Notes: generated from the letters alone by a model not told the origin. Counted from the stretch's first letter, positions 1 to 6,882 are shown. The stretch: DNA of 8,250 nucleotides from Tannerella sp. (GCA_031259505.1 JAIRLL010000238.1:1-8250), one strand, 5' to 3'. Program-made: numbers and translations.

Positions 1-197
1 CCGAAGGCGTCATCTGCTACCCTGTAATGCGACAATCGAATCTGCGCCAGGTCAGGAGTTCTGATGTTATTAGCGTTAAACTTCCATTTTCTTGACGATT
101 CCAATGCACAATACATGACAGCGTGAAGTATAAAACAGTTTCTTGTCGAAATACACCCTTTGCGGGGCAGTTTGTGAACCGGTTTCTGAAAAAGTAT
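1..197. other. Gene-free left edge, no supported CDS
   Basis: No gene is supported here. Two frames are open at the left edge and could be the end or start of a neighbour cut by the window. On the plus strand, the frame starting at base 3 runs about 30 codons to a stop at 93-95. On the minus strand, an ATG at 114-116 stays open to base 1 for about 38 codons. I recognise neither peptide, and they overlap, so at most one can be real. Bases 1-60 are more GC-rich and coding-like than 61-277, which is AT-rich and looks intergenic. Confidence 0.4.
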
Positions 198-205
198 TAT
201 CTTTG
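171..205 (+). promoter_or_regulatory. Candidate Bacteroidetes promoter for the Rid-like gene
   Basis: TATCTTTG at 198-205 fits the Bacteroidetes -7 consensus TAnnTTTG exactly. A TTTG at 171-174 could be the -33 element, but the 23-base spacing is longer than the usual 19-21. Transcription would start near 210, leaving a leader of about 65-70 bases. That leader contains an A-rich stretch and the hairpin at 241-264 before the ATG at 278. Confidence 0.5.
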
Positions 206-231
206 TCGATTGAAAAAAAATAATCGTTCAC

Positions 232-264
232 GAAAAAAACGGAAACGGGTTCAAAACCCGTTCC
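232..264 (-). terminator. Leftward intrinsic-terminator-like hairpin
   Basis: GGAAACGGGTT (241-251) pairs with AACCCGTTCC (255-264), with one bulged A and a 3-base loop. On the minus strand the stem is followed by G and then seven T (the A-run at 233-239), which is the classic intrinsic-terminator layout for leftward transcription. On the plus strand only TTT follows, so rightward termination would be weak. The hairpin lies inside the presumed leader of the rightward gene, 13 bases before its ATG, so it could instead act as a leader structure or attenuator. Confidence 0.6.
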
Positions 265-277
265 TTTGTAGACAGAT

Positions 278-1417
278 ATGAATTATCGTACGTTAGAATG
301 GAGAAACTTGTCGGTTCGCGCGCTGCTTGGCATTTTTTGTCAATCGGGCGCGAATATCTCCGAATATCATGCAATGCTCCGCATGACGGACGCCACGTAT
401 GATGCCGCGAATCAATATGAACGCATCGAAACAGCCGTTGGCCTGCTGCTCGAACAGTTGCCCGGCGTCGAAGTCGTTTGGCGACGCTATTTTGTCAGTG
501 ATTTTGCAGATCAACACCCGTTCCTCCCGCGCGAGCAGGGCGACGCAGCCGTATCCATCGTGCAGCAACCGCCTTCGGACGGCAGCAAGGTTGCGTTATG
601 GCTATACTTGATACCCGAAGGCTCCCTGTCCAGAAAGGGACAGGCTACAGTCGTAACACATTCGAATTATCGCCATCTGTTTCATACACAAATGCATGCT
701 TCTGCTGCCGGCGAGGCGGAGCAGACGGCGCTTGTTTTCAGACAATACATCGGCCTGCTGTCTGCCAAAGGGTGTACACTGGCCGGTAATTGCATGCGTA
801 CGTGGGTTTTTGTGCACGATATTGATACGCATTACGCCGGAATGGTGGCTGCACGCAGGGCGTGTTTCGAACGGGAAGGATTGACAAAGGATACTCATTT
901 TATCGCCAGCACGGGCATCGAAGGGCGATATCGAAGTGCGGATACACTGGTGTTTATGGATGCTTATGCCGTCGACGGCCTGCAACCCGGACAGATTCGC
1001 TATCTTCGCGCTCCGACGCATCTCAATCCGACGCACGAATATGGCGTGACATTCGAGCGGGGCGTGGCCATACAGTATGGCGATCGGCGACACATATTCA
1101 TCTCGGGGACGGCGAGTATCAACAACCGCGGGGAAATCGTACACCCTTCGGATGTGATGAAGCAGGCCGGACGCATGTGGGAAAACATCCTGACGCTTCT
1201 CTCCGAAGCCGGCGCCGGCGCGGATGATATTGGCAGCATGATTGTATATCTGCGCAATATCACGGACTGCCAGGCCGTCGACGACTGGCTGGCAAAAACC
1301 TGTCCGCACGCGCCCAAAGCTGTCGTATGGGCGCCCGTGTGCCGTCCGGGCTGGTTGATTGAAGCGGAATGTATGGCCGTAACCGCTGCCGGGGATAAAC
1401 GGTTTGCTGTGTTTTAA
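278..1417 (+). CDS. Tandem Rid/YjgF-fold protein, chorismatase-like
   Basis: The protein has 379 residues and no signal peptide or membrane segment, so it is probably cytoplasmic. Residues about 137-217 and 262-370 each resemble a Rid/YjgF/UK114 unit, preceded by an N-terminal extension of about 120 residues. The C-terminal unit has FISGTAS (274-280), an amphipathic helix through 295-311, and CRPGWLIEAE (355-364). By my alignment, the Rid catalytic arginine position is Lys347 while the family glutamate is kept at Glu362. Single-domain RidA proteins are about 130 residues. This length, the doubled fold, the ASTGIEGR segment (210-217) and the Cys-Arg-Pro...Glu motif are more like FkbO/Hyg5-type chorismatases, which cleave chorismate to hydroxybenzoate or dihydrodiol products. 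That assignment is from memory of the family and is inference; a plain Rid deaminase-like role remains possible. The ATG at 278 is preceded by AGACAGAT and is the only early in-frame start that gives the full N-terminus. It is the only plus-strand gene in the window. Confidence 0.75.
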   Translation: MNYRTLEWRNLSVRALLGIFCQSGANISEYHAMLRMTDATYDAANQYERIETAVGLLLEQLPGVEVVWRRYFVSDFADQHPFLPREQGDAAVSIVQQPPSDGSKVALWLYLIPEGSLSRKGQATVVTHSNYRHLFHTQMHASAAGEAEQTALVFRQYIGLLSAKGCTLAGNCMRTWVFVHDIDTHYAGMVAARRACFEREGLTKDTHFIASTGIEGRYRSADTLVFMDAYAVDGLQPGQIRYLRAPTHLNPTHEYGVTFERGVAIQYGDRRHIFISGTASINNRGEIVHPSDVMKQAGRMWENILTLLSEAGAGADDIGSMIVYLRNITDCQAVDDWLAKTCPHAPKAVVWAPVCRPGWLIEAECMAVTAAGDKRFAVF

Positions 1418-1485
1418 CCCGCTTCAAATTTAAAACTTCTATACTTGTCATCAATGAGAGATAGTATAAAAATTCCCTTATTCAG
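1418..1485. other. Short convergent intergenic gap without strong terminator
   Basis: Two genes converge on these 68 bases. The only dyad I see is TATACT (1440-1445) with AGTATA (1463-1468), six A/T-rich pairs around a 17-base loop, followed on the plus strand by AAAA rather than a T-run. That is a weak terminator for either direction, so read-through in both directions is possible. Confidence 0.5.
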
Positions 1486-2178
1486 TCATTTACTATTGCG
1501 ATAGCCCATATCGACCGTTTCTATTTTGCGCATCAGCGAGAGGATGTCGGCCTGTCGTTTTTGAATGTAAGGAGAGGGTTTTAGCGGGTTTCGTGCGAGG
1601 GGGTTCGGCAATATTGCCGCCAGGAGCGCCGCCTCGTTTCGGGTCAGCTGCCATGCGTGTTTGTCAAAGTAGACCTGTGCAGCCGCTTCGATGCCGTAAA
1701 TGCCCTGTCCCATTTCGATGGAGTTGAGATACACCTCCATGATGCGTTTCTTCCCCCATATCCATTCTGTCAGCAAAGTGAAGTAAACTTCCAGTCCTTT
1801 CCTGAACAGATTTTTACCCGGCCACAGGAAGACGTTTTTTGCCGTTTGCTGCGAGATGGTACTGGCGCCACGGATACGGCGGCCGTTTTGGGCGTCGTCT
1901 ATGGCTTTTCTGATTTGTTCGTGGTCAAAACCGTGATGTTCCATGAACCGGTTGTCTTCCGATGCCACCACGGCCTGTATCACGGGCTGGGAAATTTTGC
2001 TGAGCGATACCCATTCGTGTTTTATTTCTTTGGCTTTTTTCTCATGTAATCTGATGAACATAAGCGGCGTATAATATACCGGCACATATTTGTACACAGT
2101 CACAGCCGCAATGCTGAACAGGAATAGTACGATGAGGAGGTTTCTGCACCAGATGAATATGCGTTTGAGTATTTTCAT
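1486..2178 (-). CDS. mtgA: Monofunctional peptidoglycan glycosyltransferase
   Basis: This enzyme polymerises lipid II into glycan strands on the periplasmic face of the inner membrane. It has no transpeptidase domain. At 230 residues it matches the usual MtgA length. A single N-terminal membrane anchor covers residues about 11-30. The five GT51 motifs appear in order: SEDNRF..HHGFD (73-85, catalytic Glu74), RGASTISQQTAKN (103-115), the K-RIMEVYLN block with the second glutamate Glu148, GIYGIEAAAQVYF (159-171), and LTRNEAALLAAILPNP (178-193). The start at 2178 places the anchor correctly. It is last in the bamD - rpoZ - DUF4293 - mtgA row, 62 bases after the DUF4293 stop. I see no TAnnTTTG element in that gap, so co-transcription with the genes upstream is likely but unproven. 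Confidence 0.95.
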   Translation of the reverse strand: MKILKRIFIWCRNLLIVLFLFSIAAVTVYKYVPVYYTPLMFIRLHEKKAKEIKHEWVSLSKISQPVIQAVVASEDNRFMEHHGFDHEQIRKAIDDAQNGRRIRGASTISQQTAKNVFLWPGKNLFRKGLEVYFTLLTEWIWGKKRIMEVYLNSIEMGQGIYGIEAAAQVYFDKHAWQLTRNEAALLAAILPNPLARNPLKPSPYIQKRQADILSLMRKIETVDMGYRNSK

Positions 2179-2240
2179 GCATCAAATCGGATGGAGTGTG
2201 CAGAGAAGAGAGACAAGTGTCCGCTTGCCGCCGGGTTATC

Positions 2241-2702
2241 CTATCTCAAGCGGTTGAGCGAACGGATGAGCACTTCGTCTGCCCCGATATTCCTTATGGC
2301 CAGATAAGTAAATATGAGAGCGACAAGCGGAAAAGACAGGGCGATGCGCACGCTGAAGCGGAACATTTCGGACTGTCCGGCAATCTTCCAGACGAAAAAG
2401 GCAAACAGACCGTAGAAGGCTATCAGCAGGATGGCGTTGAACACGCATAAGCGAATCTGCAGGACGCGTTTTTTGTATAAAAAGACGGTTATCAGCGCAA
2501 GCAGGCTGATGATACCTGCCAGCGCCATCAATGCCCATGTGGGGTAGACTAATTTGGCAGGCGTCGTCATCGTGCTCATGCCGGAAGCGTCGAACGTATA
2601 AAACACGTCGCCGGAACGAATCACCGCCAGCGGAAGAAAGAGCATCGCTATCGCCAAACCGGCAATCAGGAGCAGATAAAGTGTCTGTATACGCTGTATC
2701 AT
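2241..2702 (-). CDS. DUF4293 four-helix membrane protein
   Basis: This 153-residue inner-membrane protein has four predicted helices at residues about 7-28, 54-76, 83-106 and 117-136, and basic residues at the C-terminus. The N-terminal MIQRIQTLYLL and the C-terminal IGADEVLIRSLNRLR match my memory of DUF4293, a Bacteroidetes-specific family of unknown function that commonly sits next to the omega subunit gene. The start lies 17 bases after the rpoZ stop, so the two are almost certainly co-transcribed. No catalytic or binding motif is visible, and its biochemical role is unknown. Confidence 0.85.
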   Translation of the reverse strand: MIQRIQTLYLLLIAGLAIAMLFLPLAVIRSGDVFYTFDASGMSTMTTPAKLVYPTWALMALAGIISLLALITVFLYKKRVLQIRLCVFNAILLIAFYGLFAFFVWKIAGQSEMFRFSVRIALSFPLVALIFTYLAIRNIGADEVLIRSLNRLR

Positions 2703-2719
2703 GGCAAAATGCGTCTCTG

Positions 2720-3052
2720 TCAGAAGTTGTTTTTGTCTTTTACGGGATTCTTGTAGAAGAGTTTTCCGTTTTCGAACTCCTGCGCAGCGATAAGAGTCGG
2801 TTTGGGCAGTTTCTCGTAGTAGCGCGAGATTTCGATCTGTTCCCTGTTTTCAAAAACTTCCTCGAGGCTGTCGTTGATGGAGGCAAAAGCCTGCAGTTTC
2901 TGTTCCAGATCCTGCTTCATCTTTGCGGAAATCTGATTGGAACGTTTGGCAATAACCATCAAGGTTTCATACACATTGCCCAACTCTTCGGTCAGTTTGA
3001 TCATGTCGCGCGTGACGGTCGTCAGCGGAGCATTGGTTTTACGGTAATCCAT
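2720..3052 (-). CDS. rpoZ: RNA polymerase omega subunit (RpoZ/Rpb6 family)
   Basis: Omega helps fold and assemble RNA polymerase by clamping the beta-prime subunit. The 110-residue product is the Bacteroidetes-type omega. It begins MDYRKTNAP and has the family core N-x-YE....IAKRSNQI (residues 26-41), then VFENREQIEISRYYEKLPKPT (66-86 region), which is highly conserved in the order. I chose the ATG at 3050-3052 because homologues I recall begin MDYRKTNA. An in-frame ATG at 3104-3106 would add 18 residues unlike the family and overlap the end of bamD. With the chosen start the gene begins 22 bases after the bamD stop, consistent with one operon. Confidence 0.88.
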   Translation of the reverse strand: MDYRKTNAPLTTVTRDMIKLTEELGNVYETLMVIAKRSNQISAKMKQDLEQKLQAFASINDSLEEVFENREQIEISRYYEKLPKPTLIAAQEFENGKLFYKNPVKDKNNF

Positions 3053-3074
3053 AACTATCTGTTGCTTGTCTGAT

Positions 3075-3881
3075 TTAATAATTGTTACTGATTTGTTTGT
3101 TTGCATGTTCGTAGAATCTGCGAACCTGTTTTATATATTTTCCTTCCGGGTATTCGTTTATGTAATTGTAGTATTCGTCGACAACATCGCGATAGCGTCC
3201 CTGCAGACGGTCTTCGATACTGACGAGCGCCATTTCATATTTCGCCCGTATTTTCAGGAAAATAAATTCCTCGCGGTGTTTGGAATACGGATAGTCTTTC
3301 AGAGCGTTTTCGGCCGTGATGACACATGCGCGATAGTTGTTTCCCATATACGTGCTCAAGTTATAATACAGCCGCGCGCTCATCAATTCCTTGTAGGCCA
3401 GTTTTTCCTGCAATTCGAACAGGATGTCCTGCGCCTGTTTGGCGTGTTCGCTCTGCGGATAATATTCCATGTAGAGCTGGAGTTGGCTTATTGCTTCGTA
3501 GGTTTGTTTTTGATCCAGACGCGGATCGGGCGAATCGAGATAAAGCCCGTAGCCCGAATAAAAACGCGCCAGTTCGACGAACTCGCCTTTCGGATAGGTC
3601 TGATAATACTGCTTGAAATAGTCCGACGCTGTCTGGTAATCTTTCTGCCCGTAGTAGCTTTGCGCCAGTAAATACAGTGATTCTTCGGCGTTTGAAGTAC
3701 CTCTGAAAATGGTCACGACTTCTTCGAGCAAGGTTGCCGATTTGACAAACTTCCCCTCGTTGAAATATTTCTTGGCGTAAGAATACTTCAACTCATAATC
3801 CGTACTTTTCAATATTTTGTTATATTCTCCACATGAAGAACACGCTAATACAATGCATGTCAGCAACAGAAATTTCTTCAT
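3075..3881 (-). CDS. bamD: Outer-membrane assembly lipoprotein BamD
   Basis: BamD is the essential lipoprotein of the BAM complex, which inserts beta-barrel proteins into the outer membrane. It acts in the periplasm, anchored to the outer membrane. The 268-residue product has a short lipoprotein signal (residues 1-16) ending ACSSC, with Cys17 as the likely lipidated residue; Cys14 is an alternative. GEYNKILKSTDYELKY follows, typical of Bacteroidales BamD. The rest is a series of helical TPR-like repeats, for example 34-62, 67-98, 126-158 and 180-212, rich in Tyr/Phe with YP turns (YPKGE 96-100, YPQSE 141-145, YPYSK 197-201, YPEGK 244-248). It heads the row that continues with rpoZ. The A-rich leader before the ATG at 3881 is typical of Bacteroidetes starts. 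Confidence 0.95.
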   Translation of the reverse strand: MKKFLLLTCIVLACSSCGEYNKILKSTDYELKYSYAKKYFNEGKFVKSATLLEEVVTIFRGTSNAEESLYLLAQSYYGQKDYQTASDYFKQYYQTYPKGEFVELARFYSGYGLYLDSPDPRLDQKQTYEAISQLQLYMEYYPQSEHAKQAQDILFELQEKLAYKELMSARLYYNLSTYMGNNYRACVITAENALKDYPYSKHREEFIFLKIRAKYEMALVSIEDRLQGRYRDVVDEYYNYINEYPEGKYIKQVRRFYEHANKQISNNY

Positions 3882-3901
3882 TTTCCGTTTTTTTTAGTCT
3901 G

Positions 3902-3925
3902 CAAAGGTAATGCATTCCTGCATAA
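3902..3925 (-). promoter_or_regulatory. Candidate bamD operon promoter with overlapping dyad
   Basis: On the minus strand TACCTTTG (3902-3909) matches the -7 consensus TAnnTTTG, about 20 bases before the bamD ATG. I find no good -33 TTTG at 19-21 bases spacing. A small dyad, TTATGCA-GGAA-TGCATTA on the minus strand (3908-3925, 6 of 7 pairs), overlaps the upstream edge of the -7 box and could be an operator. Confidence 0.5.
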
Positions 3926-3953
3926 TTATCGCAGCATGAAACGTTAATAATAA

Positions 3954-4379
3954 TTACAGACGATACAGTTCGCTGGCTGCAAGCAATTCCAGTTTATTGT
4001 CGGTCAATACTTTTTCGCACTTTTCAATGTCGTCCGGACGGATAATCACGTGCGCCGATTCGCCTTCCGAAAAGGCATACATGTATTCGATAAATATTTC
4101 CGCACCGGTGATGATGTCCATTGCCTTGCCAAGTGCGCCCGGCCGATTCGGGCAGTGCAGGCAGATCACGTCGGCTTCAGACACGGCATATTTATTGTCG
4201 CGCAGCACATGAAGCGCCTTTTCCGTATCGGATACAATCAGGCGCAGTATGCCGAAATCCGAATTTTCGGAGACGGTAAAAGCCGTCATGTTAATGTTTT
4301 CCTTACCCAGCAGTTTGGCCACTTCCGTGAAGCGCCCCTGCCTGTTTTCCAAAAATATGGACAGTTGTTTGATGTACAT
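3954..4379 (-). CDS. Tandem ACT-domain amino-acid sensor protein
   Basis: The 141-residue product consists of two ACT domains, residues about 1-69 and 70-141, and nothing else. The first opens KQLSIFLENRQGRFTEVAKLL with a following NI--TAF; the second opens ICLHCPNRPGALGKAMDII. Both carry the ligand-site pattern in which an N-R-(Q/P)-G turn leads into a helix. ACT domains bind amino acids, often at dimer interfaces, and stand-alone pairs usually act as sensors or regulatory subunits. The start lies 20 bases after the paaK stop, so they should be co-transcribed. This pairing suggests control by an aromatic amino acid, which is inference from context. Confidence 0.88.
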   Translation of the reverse strand: MYIKQLSIFLENRQGRFTEVAKLLGKENINMTAFTVSENSDFGILRLIVSDTEKALHVLRDNKYAVSEADVICLHCPNRPGALGKAMDIITGAEIFIEYMYAFSEGESAHVIIRPDDIEKCEKVLTDNKLELLAASELYRL

Positions 4380-4399
4380 GATATACTTTATTTTGACAG

Positions 4400-5701
4400 T
4401 TAGATAAATTTTCGTTTGTCGATCACACGTTTGGCTTTGCCCTGACTGCGTTCGATGCTGCGGGGTTCGACCAGTTTCACGTCGGGCGAAATGCCAAGCA
4501 CGCTTTGCAGACGGTGGGTGATATGTTTTTTCAGTTCGAGTATTTTCGTCATTTCGTCCGAATAGAAGTTTTCTTTCACTTCGACCTGCACTTCGAAGGT
4601 GTCAAGATTGTTCACGCGGTCGACGATCAGCAGGTAGTGCGGTTCGAGTTGCGGCAGTTCGCAGATGACCGATTCGACTTGCGACGGGAACACGTTTACG
4701 CCTCGTATGATGAGCATATCGTCGCAGCGTCCGAGGATTCGCGACATTCTGACGGAGGTTCGTCCGCACGCGCATTTTTCGTAATTCAGGCTGGTGAGGT
4801 CGCGCGTGCGGAAACGCAGCAGCGGCATGCCTTCTTTGGTGATGGTGGAAAATACCAGTTCGCCCGTCTGGCCTTCGGGAACGGGTTCGCCTGTTTCGGG
4901 ATCCACGATTTCGGGGTAGAAGTGGTCTTCGCAGAGGTGCGTACCGTTTTGACATTCACATTCGTGTCCTACTCCGGGGCCGATAATTTCGGTCAGGCCG
5001 TAGAGGTCATACGCCCTGATGCCCAGTTTTTCTTCGAGTTCTCTGCGCATGCCTTCCGTCCAGGGTTCTGCGCCGAATGCGCCGACGCGCAGTTTGAATT
5101 CTTCGCGCGGGATGCCCGAGTCGAGCAGTGCGTCGGCGAGGTAGAGGGCGTATGAAGGGGTGCAGGCCAGTCCTACCGAGCCGAGGTCGTGCATGAGCAT
5201 GATTTGTTTTTCGGTGTTGCCGCTTGAGGTCGGGAGCACCGTCCCGCCGACGGTTTCGACTGCTGCGTGAGCGCCCAGTCCGCCGGTAAAGAGGCCGTAG
5301 CCGTAGGATACCTGTACGACGTCGTTGCGTCCGAGACCGTAGGCAGTAAAGCATCGCGCTCCGGCTTCGCTCCATATGCCGAGGTCGTTGCGCGTGTAGC
5401 CGACGACAATCGGCTTGCCGGTAGTGCCCGATGATGCCTGCAGGCGTACGATTTCGGATATCGGCACGCTCAGAAGGCCGTACGGATAGTAATCGCGCAG
5501 GTCTTTTTTCGACGTAAAGGGTAATTTTACGATGTCTTCGACTGTTTGAATATCGGCAGGCGTCACTTCTTTTTCCTGCATCCGCCTGCGGTAGGGTTCA
5601 CAGTTGTGATACATGCGTTCGACGGTCCTTTTCAGGCGTATTCCCTGAAGCCGGTGCATGTCTTTGCGGGTCATGCACTCCATTGTTTCGTTCCAAATCA
5701 T
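4400..5701 (-). CDS. paaK: Phenylacetate-CoA ligase (AMP-forming)
   Basis: This enzyme joins phenylacetate or a related aryl-acetate to CoA, via an acyl-AMP, consuming ATP; it is cytoplasmic. The 433-residue length is normal for PaaK. Visible ANL-superfamily motifs are the phosphate loop SSGTTGKP (90-97), YDLYGLTE (231-238), the ELVFS/RFRTRDL region (281-302), GRCDDMLIIRGVNVFPSQVE (324-343 hinge region) and the C-terminal lysine motif SQGKAKRV (419-426), where Lys424 probably catalyses adenylation. Cys248, Cys250, Cys257, Cys310 and Cys312, with nearby histidines, could form a metal site. It is followed by the ACT protein. In anaerobes this pair usually accompanies indolepyruvate:ferredoxin oxidoreductase (iorAB), pointing to aromatic amino acid fermentation rather than aerobic phenylacetate degradation. 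Here iorAB is not adjacent. Other aryl or acyl acids as substrate cannot be excluded. Confidence 0.92.
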   Translation of the reverse strand: MIWNETMECMTRKDMHRLQGIRLKRTVERMYHNCEPYRRRMQEKEVTPADIQTVEDIVKLPFTSKKDLRDYYPYGLLSVPISEIVRLQASSGTTGKPIVVGYTRNDLGIWSEAGARCFTAYGLGRNDVVQVSYGYGLFTGGLGAHAAVETVGGTVLPTSSGNTEKQIMLMHDLGSVGLACTPSYALYLADALLDSGIPREEFKLRVGAFGAEPWTEGMRRELEEKLGIRAYDLYGLTEIIGPGVGHECECQNGTHLCEDHFYPEIVDPETGEPVPEGQTGELVFSTITKEGMPLLRFRTRDLTSLNYEKCACGRTSVRMSRILGRCDDMLIIRGVNVFPSQVESVICELPQLEPHYLLIVDRVNNLDTFEVQVEVKENFYSDEMTKILELKKHITHRLQSVLGISPDVKLVEPRSIERSQGKAKRVIDKRKFI

Positions 5702-5732
5702 TTACTTGAAGATTTCAGATTTAATTTCGGTG

Positions 5733-5740
5733 CAAATATA
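5733..5740 (-). promoter_or_regulatory. Candidate paaK promoter -7 element
   Basis: TATATTTG on the minus strand matches TAnnTTTG exactly and lies 31 bases before the paaK ATG. No TTTG or TTG is found at the right distance for -33, so the promoter may be weak or need an activator. It separates the paaK-ACT unit from the kinase gene, whose stop is 110 bases upstream. Confidence 0.5.
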
Positions 5741-5811
5741 TGATTTAAATTGATACCGGAGGAAGGAAAGCGGAAATTTGTTTGATTATTTTTGTGTTTC
5801 TGTTCGCTGTT

Positions 5812-6882
5812 TTACGGTTTCGGCGGAATGGAGAGCCGCGCCACGGTGGTTTTGCCCGGCTCGCTGGTGATGTCGATGTCGATGTCGAGCAGCGAACAGA
5901 ATCGTTTTACGATGGACAGTCCCAGTCCGGAGCCTTTTGTTTCCGGCTGTCCGGCTGCGCGGGAGCGGTAGAATCTCTCAAAGATGCAGTCCAGTTCTTC
6001 CTGCGGGATGCCATGTCCCGAGTTTTGTATTTCCACGGTCAGGCGGCCGTTTTCCCGGTATGCTTCGATGTCGACTGTCCCTCCGTCGTTGCTGTATTTT
6101 ACGGCATTTGAGATCAGATTGTTCAGAATCACGGACAGTGCATGTTCGTCCGTATGTACGGAGATGTTTGGGGGGCGGACGGAGGTTTTCACTTTCAGTT
6201 TTCTGTCGATTATGGCGTCGGCGAACAGGCTTGCGGCCGTATGTATCAGGCTTTCGAGCGGGAGGGAGGCGAAGCGGAGCGTGCGCCGGCTGTCTTCGTA
6301 TCGTGCGAGTGTGAGCAGTTGTTCGATCATGCCGTTCAGCCGGTCTACTTCTTTTATGCAGGCTGTGATTCTTTTCCGGTATTCTTCTTCGCTGCGGGGG
6401 TGCCTGATGAGGACTTCCATCGTGCCTTTGAGTACGGAGAGCGGCGTGCGAAATTCGTGCGAGGCGCAGGATGTAAAGGATTTTTCGCGTTCGACGGCGC
6501 ATTCGATCCGGTCGAGCAGCCGGTTTATCGTGTCGGACAGTTCGTAGAGTTCGTCCCGGCAGGGGGGAAGCGGTATTCTTGAGTTCAGGTTGCTGTGGGT
6601 AATGGCGCCGGAGATGTCGATTATTTCACGGACGGGTTTTATGCTGTTTTTTGCGATGATGCGCGAGATGGTAAACTGCAGAGTCAGGACGAAGAGGAAT
6701 CCTACCGCGCAGACGCGATAGAGAATCGTCATCAGCCGTTCCGTTTCGGCGGTTTCGGCGGCAAGCCGGCCGGCATGACGGCTGATGACGAACAGGATCA
6801 CGGCACACAGGATGCCGGCCAGCACGCCGGTGCTGGCAATGCAGTTGAATGCTATTCTGTTTTGCAGTGACAGTTTTTTCAT
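5812..6882 (-). CDS. Membrane sensor histidine kinase with minimal sensor loop
   Basis: This is the kinase of a two-component system, phosphorylating the regulator encoded just upstream. The 356-residue protein has two helices (about 14-33 and 54-72) separated by only about 20 residues. A HAMP-like linker follows (73-125), then HisKA with FTSCASHEFRTPL (136-148, phospho-acceptor His142) and a HATPase_c domain. The ATP-site boxes are N (LNNLISNAVKYS, 253-264), G1 (NSGHGI, 287-292), F (IFERFYRS, 300-307) and G2 (KGSGLGLSIVK, 316-326). G1 normally begins with Asp, but here it is Asn287, a variant seen in some kinases of this phylum. The lack of a periplasmic domain suggests an intramembrane or partner-dependent sensor. 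Its ATG overlaps the regulator stop by 4 bases (ATGA), indicating translational coupling. The signal is unknown. Confidence 0.93.
   Translation of the reverse strand: MKKLSLQNRIAFNCIASTGVLAGILCAVILFVISRHAGRLAAETAETERLMTILYRVCAVGFLFVLTLQFTISRIIAKNSIKPVREIIDISGAITHSNLNSRIPLPPCRDELYELSDTINRLLDRIECAVEREKSFTSCASHEFRTPLSVLKGTMEVLIRHPRSEEEYRKRITACIKEVDRLNGMIEQLLTLARYEDSRRTLRFASLPLESLIHTAASLFADAIIDRKLKVKTSVRPPNISVHTDEHALSVILNNLISNAVKYSNDGGTVDIEAYRENGRLTVEIQNSGHGIPQEELDCIFERFYRSRAAGQPETKGSGLGLSIVKRFCSLLDIDIDITSEPGKTTVARLSIPPKP

Noticed and set aside
1..116. Possible partial minus-strand gene starting at the ATG at 116
   Set aside because: Open to the left edge for about 38 codons, but the peptide is unrecognised, no promoter is seen, and a competing plus-strand frame is also open; too short to decide.
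602..1309. 235-codon open frame antisense to the Rid-like gene
   Set aside because: It lies wholly opposite a well-supported gene, its product has no recognisable motif, and its length follows from the codon bias of the real gene.
2720..3106. Longer omega subunit starting at 3106
   Set aside because: The 18 extra residues overlap the end of bamD and do not resemble the family, which starts at MDYRKTNA.
3066..3671. 201-codon plus-strand frame opposite bamD
   Set aside because: Its composition is the mirror of the BamD helical repeats and it starts inside a coding region; no independent support.
4505..5155. 216-codon plus-strand frame opposite paaK
   Set aside because: It is a shadow of the ligase frame, without motifs or a promoter.
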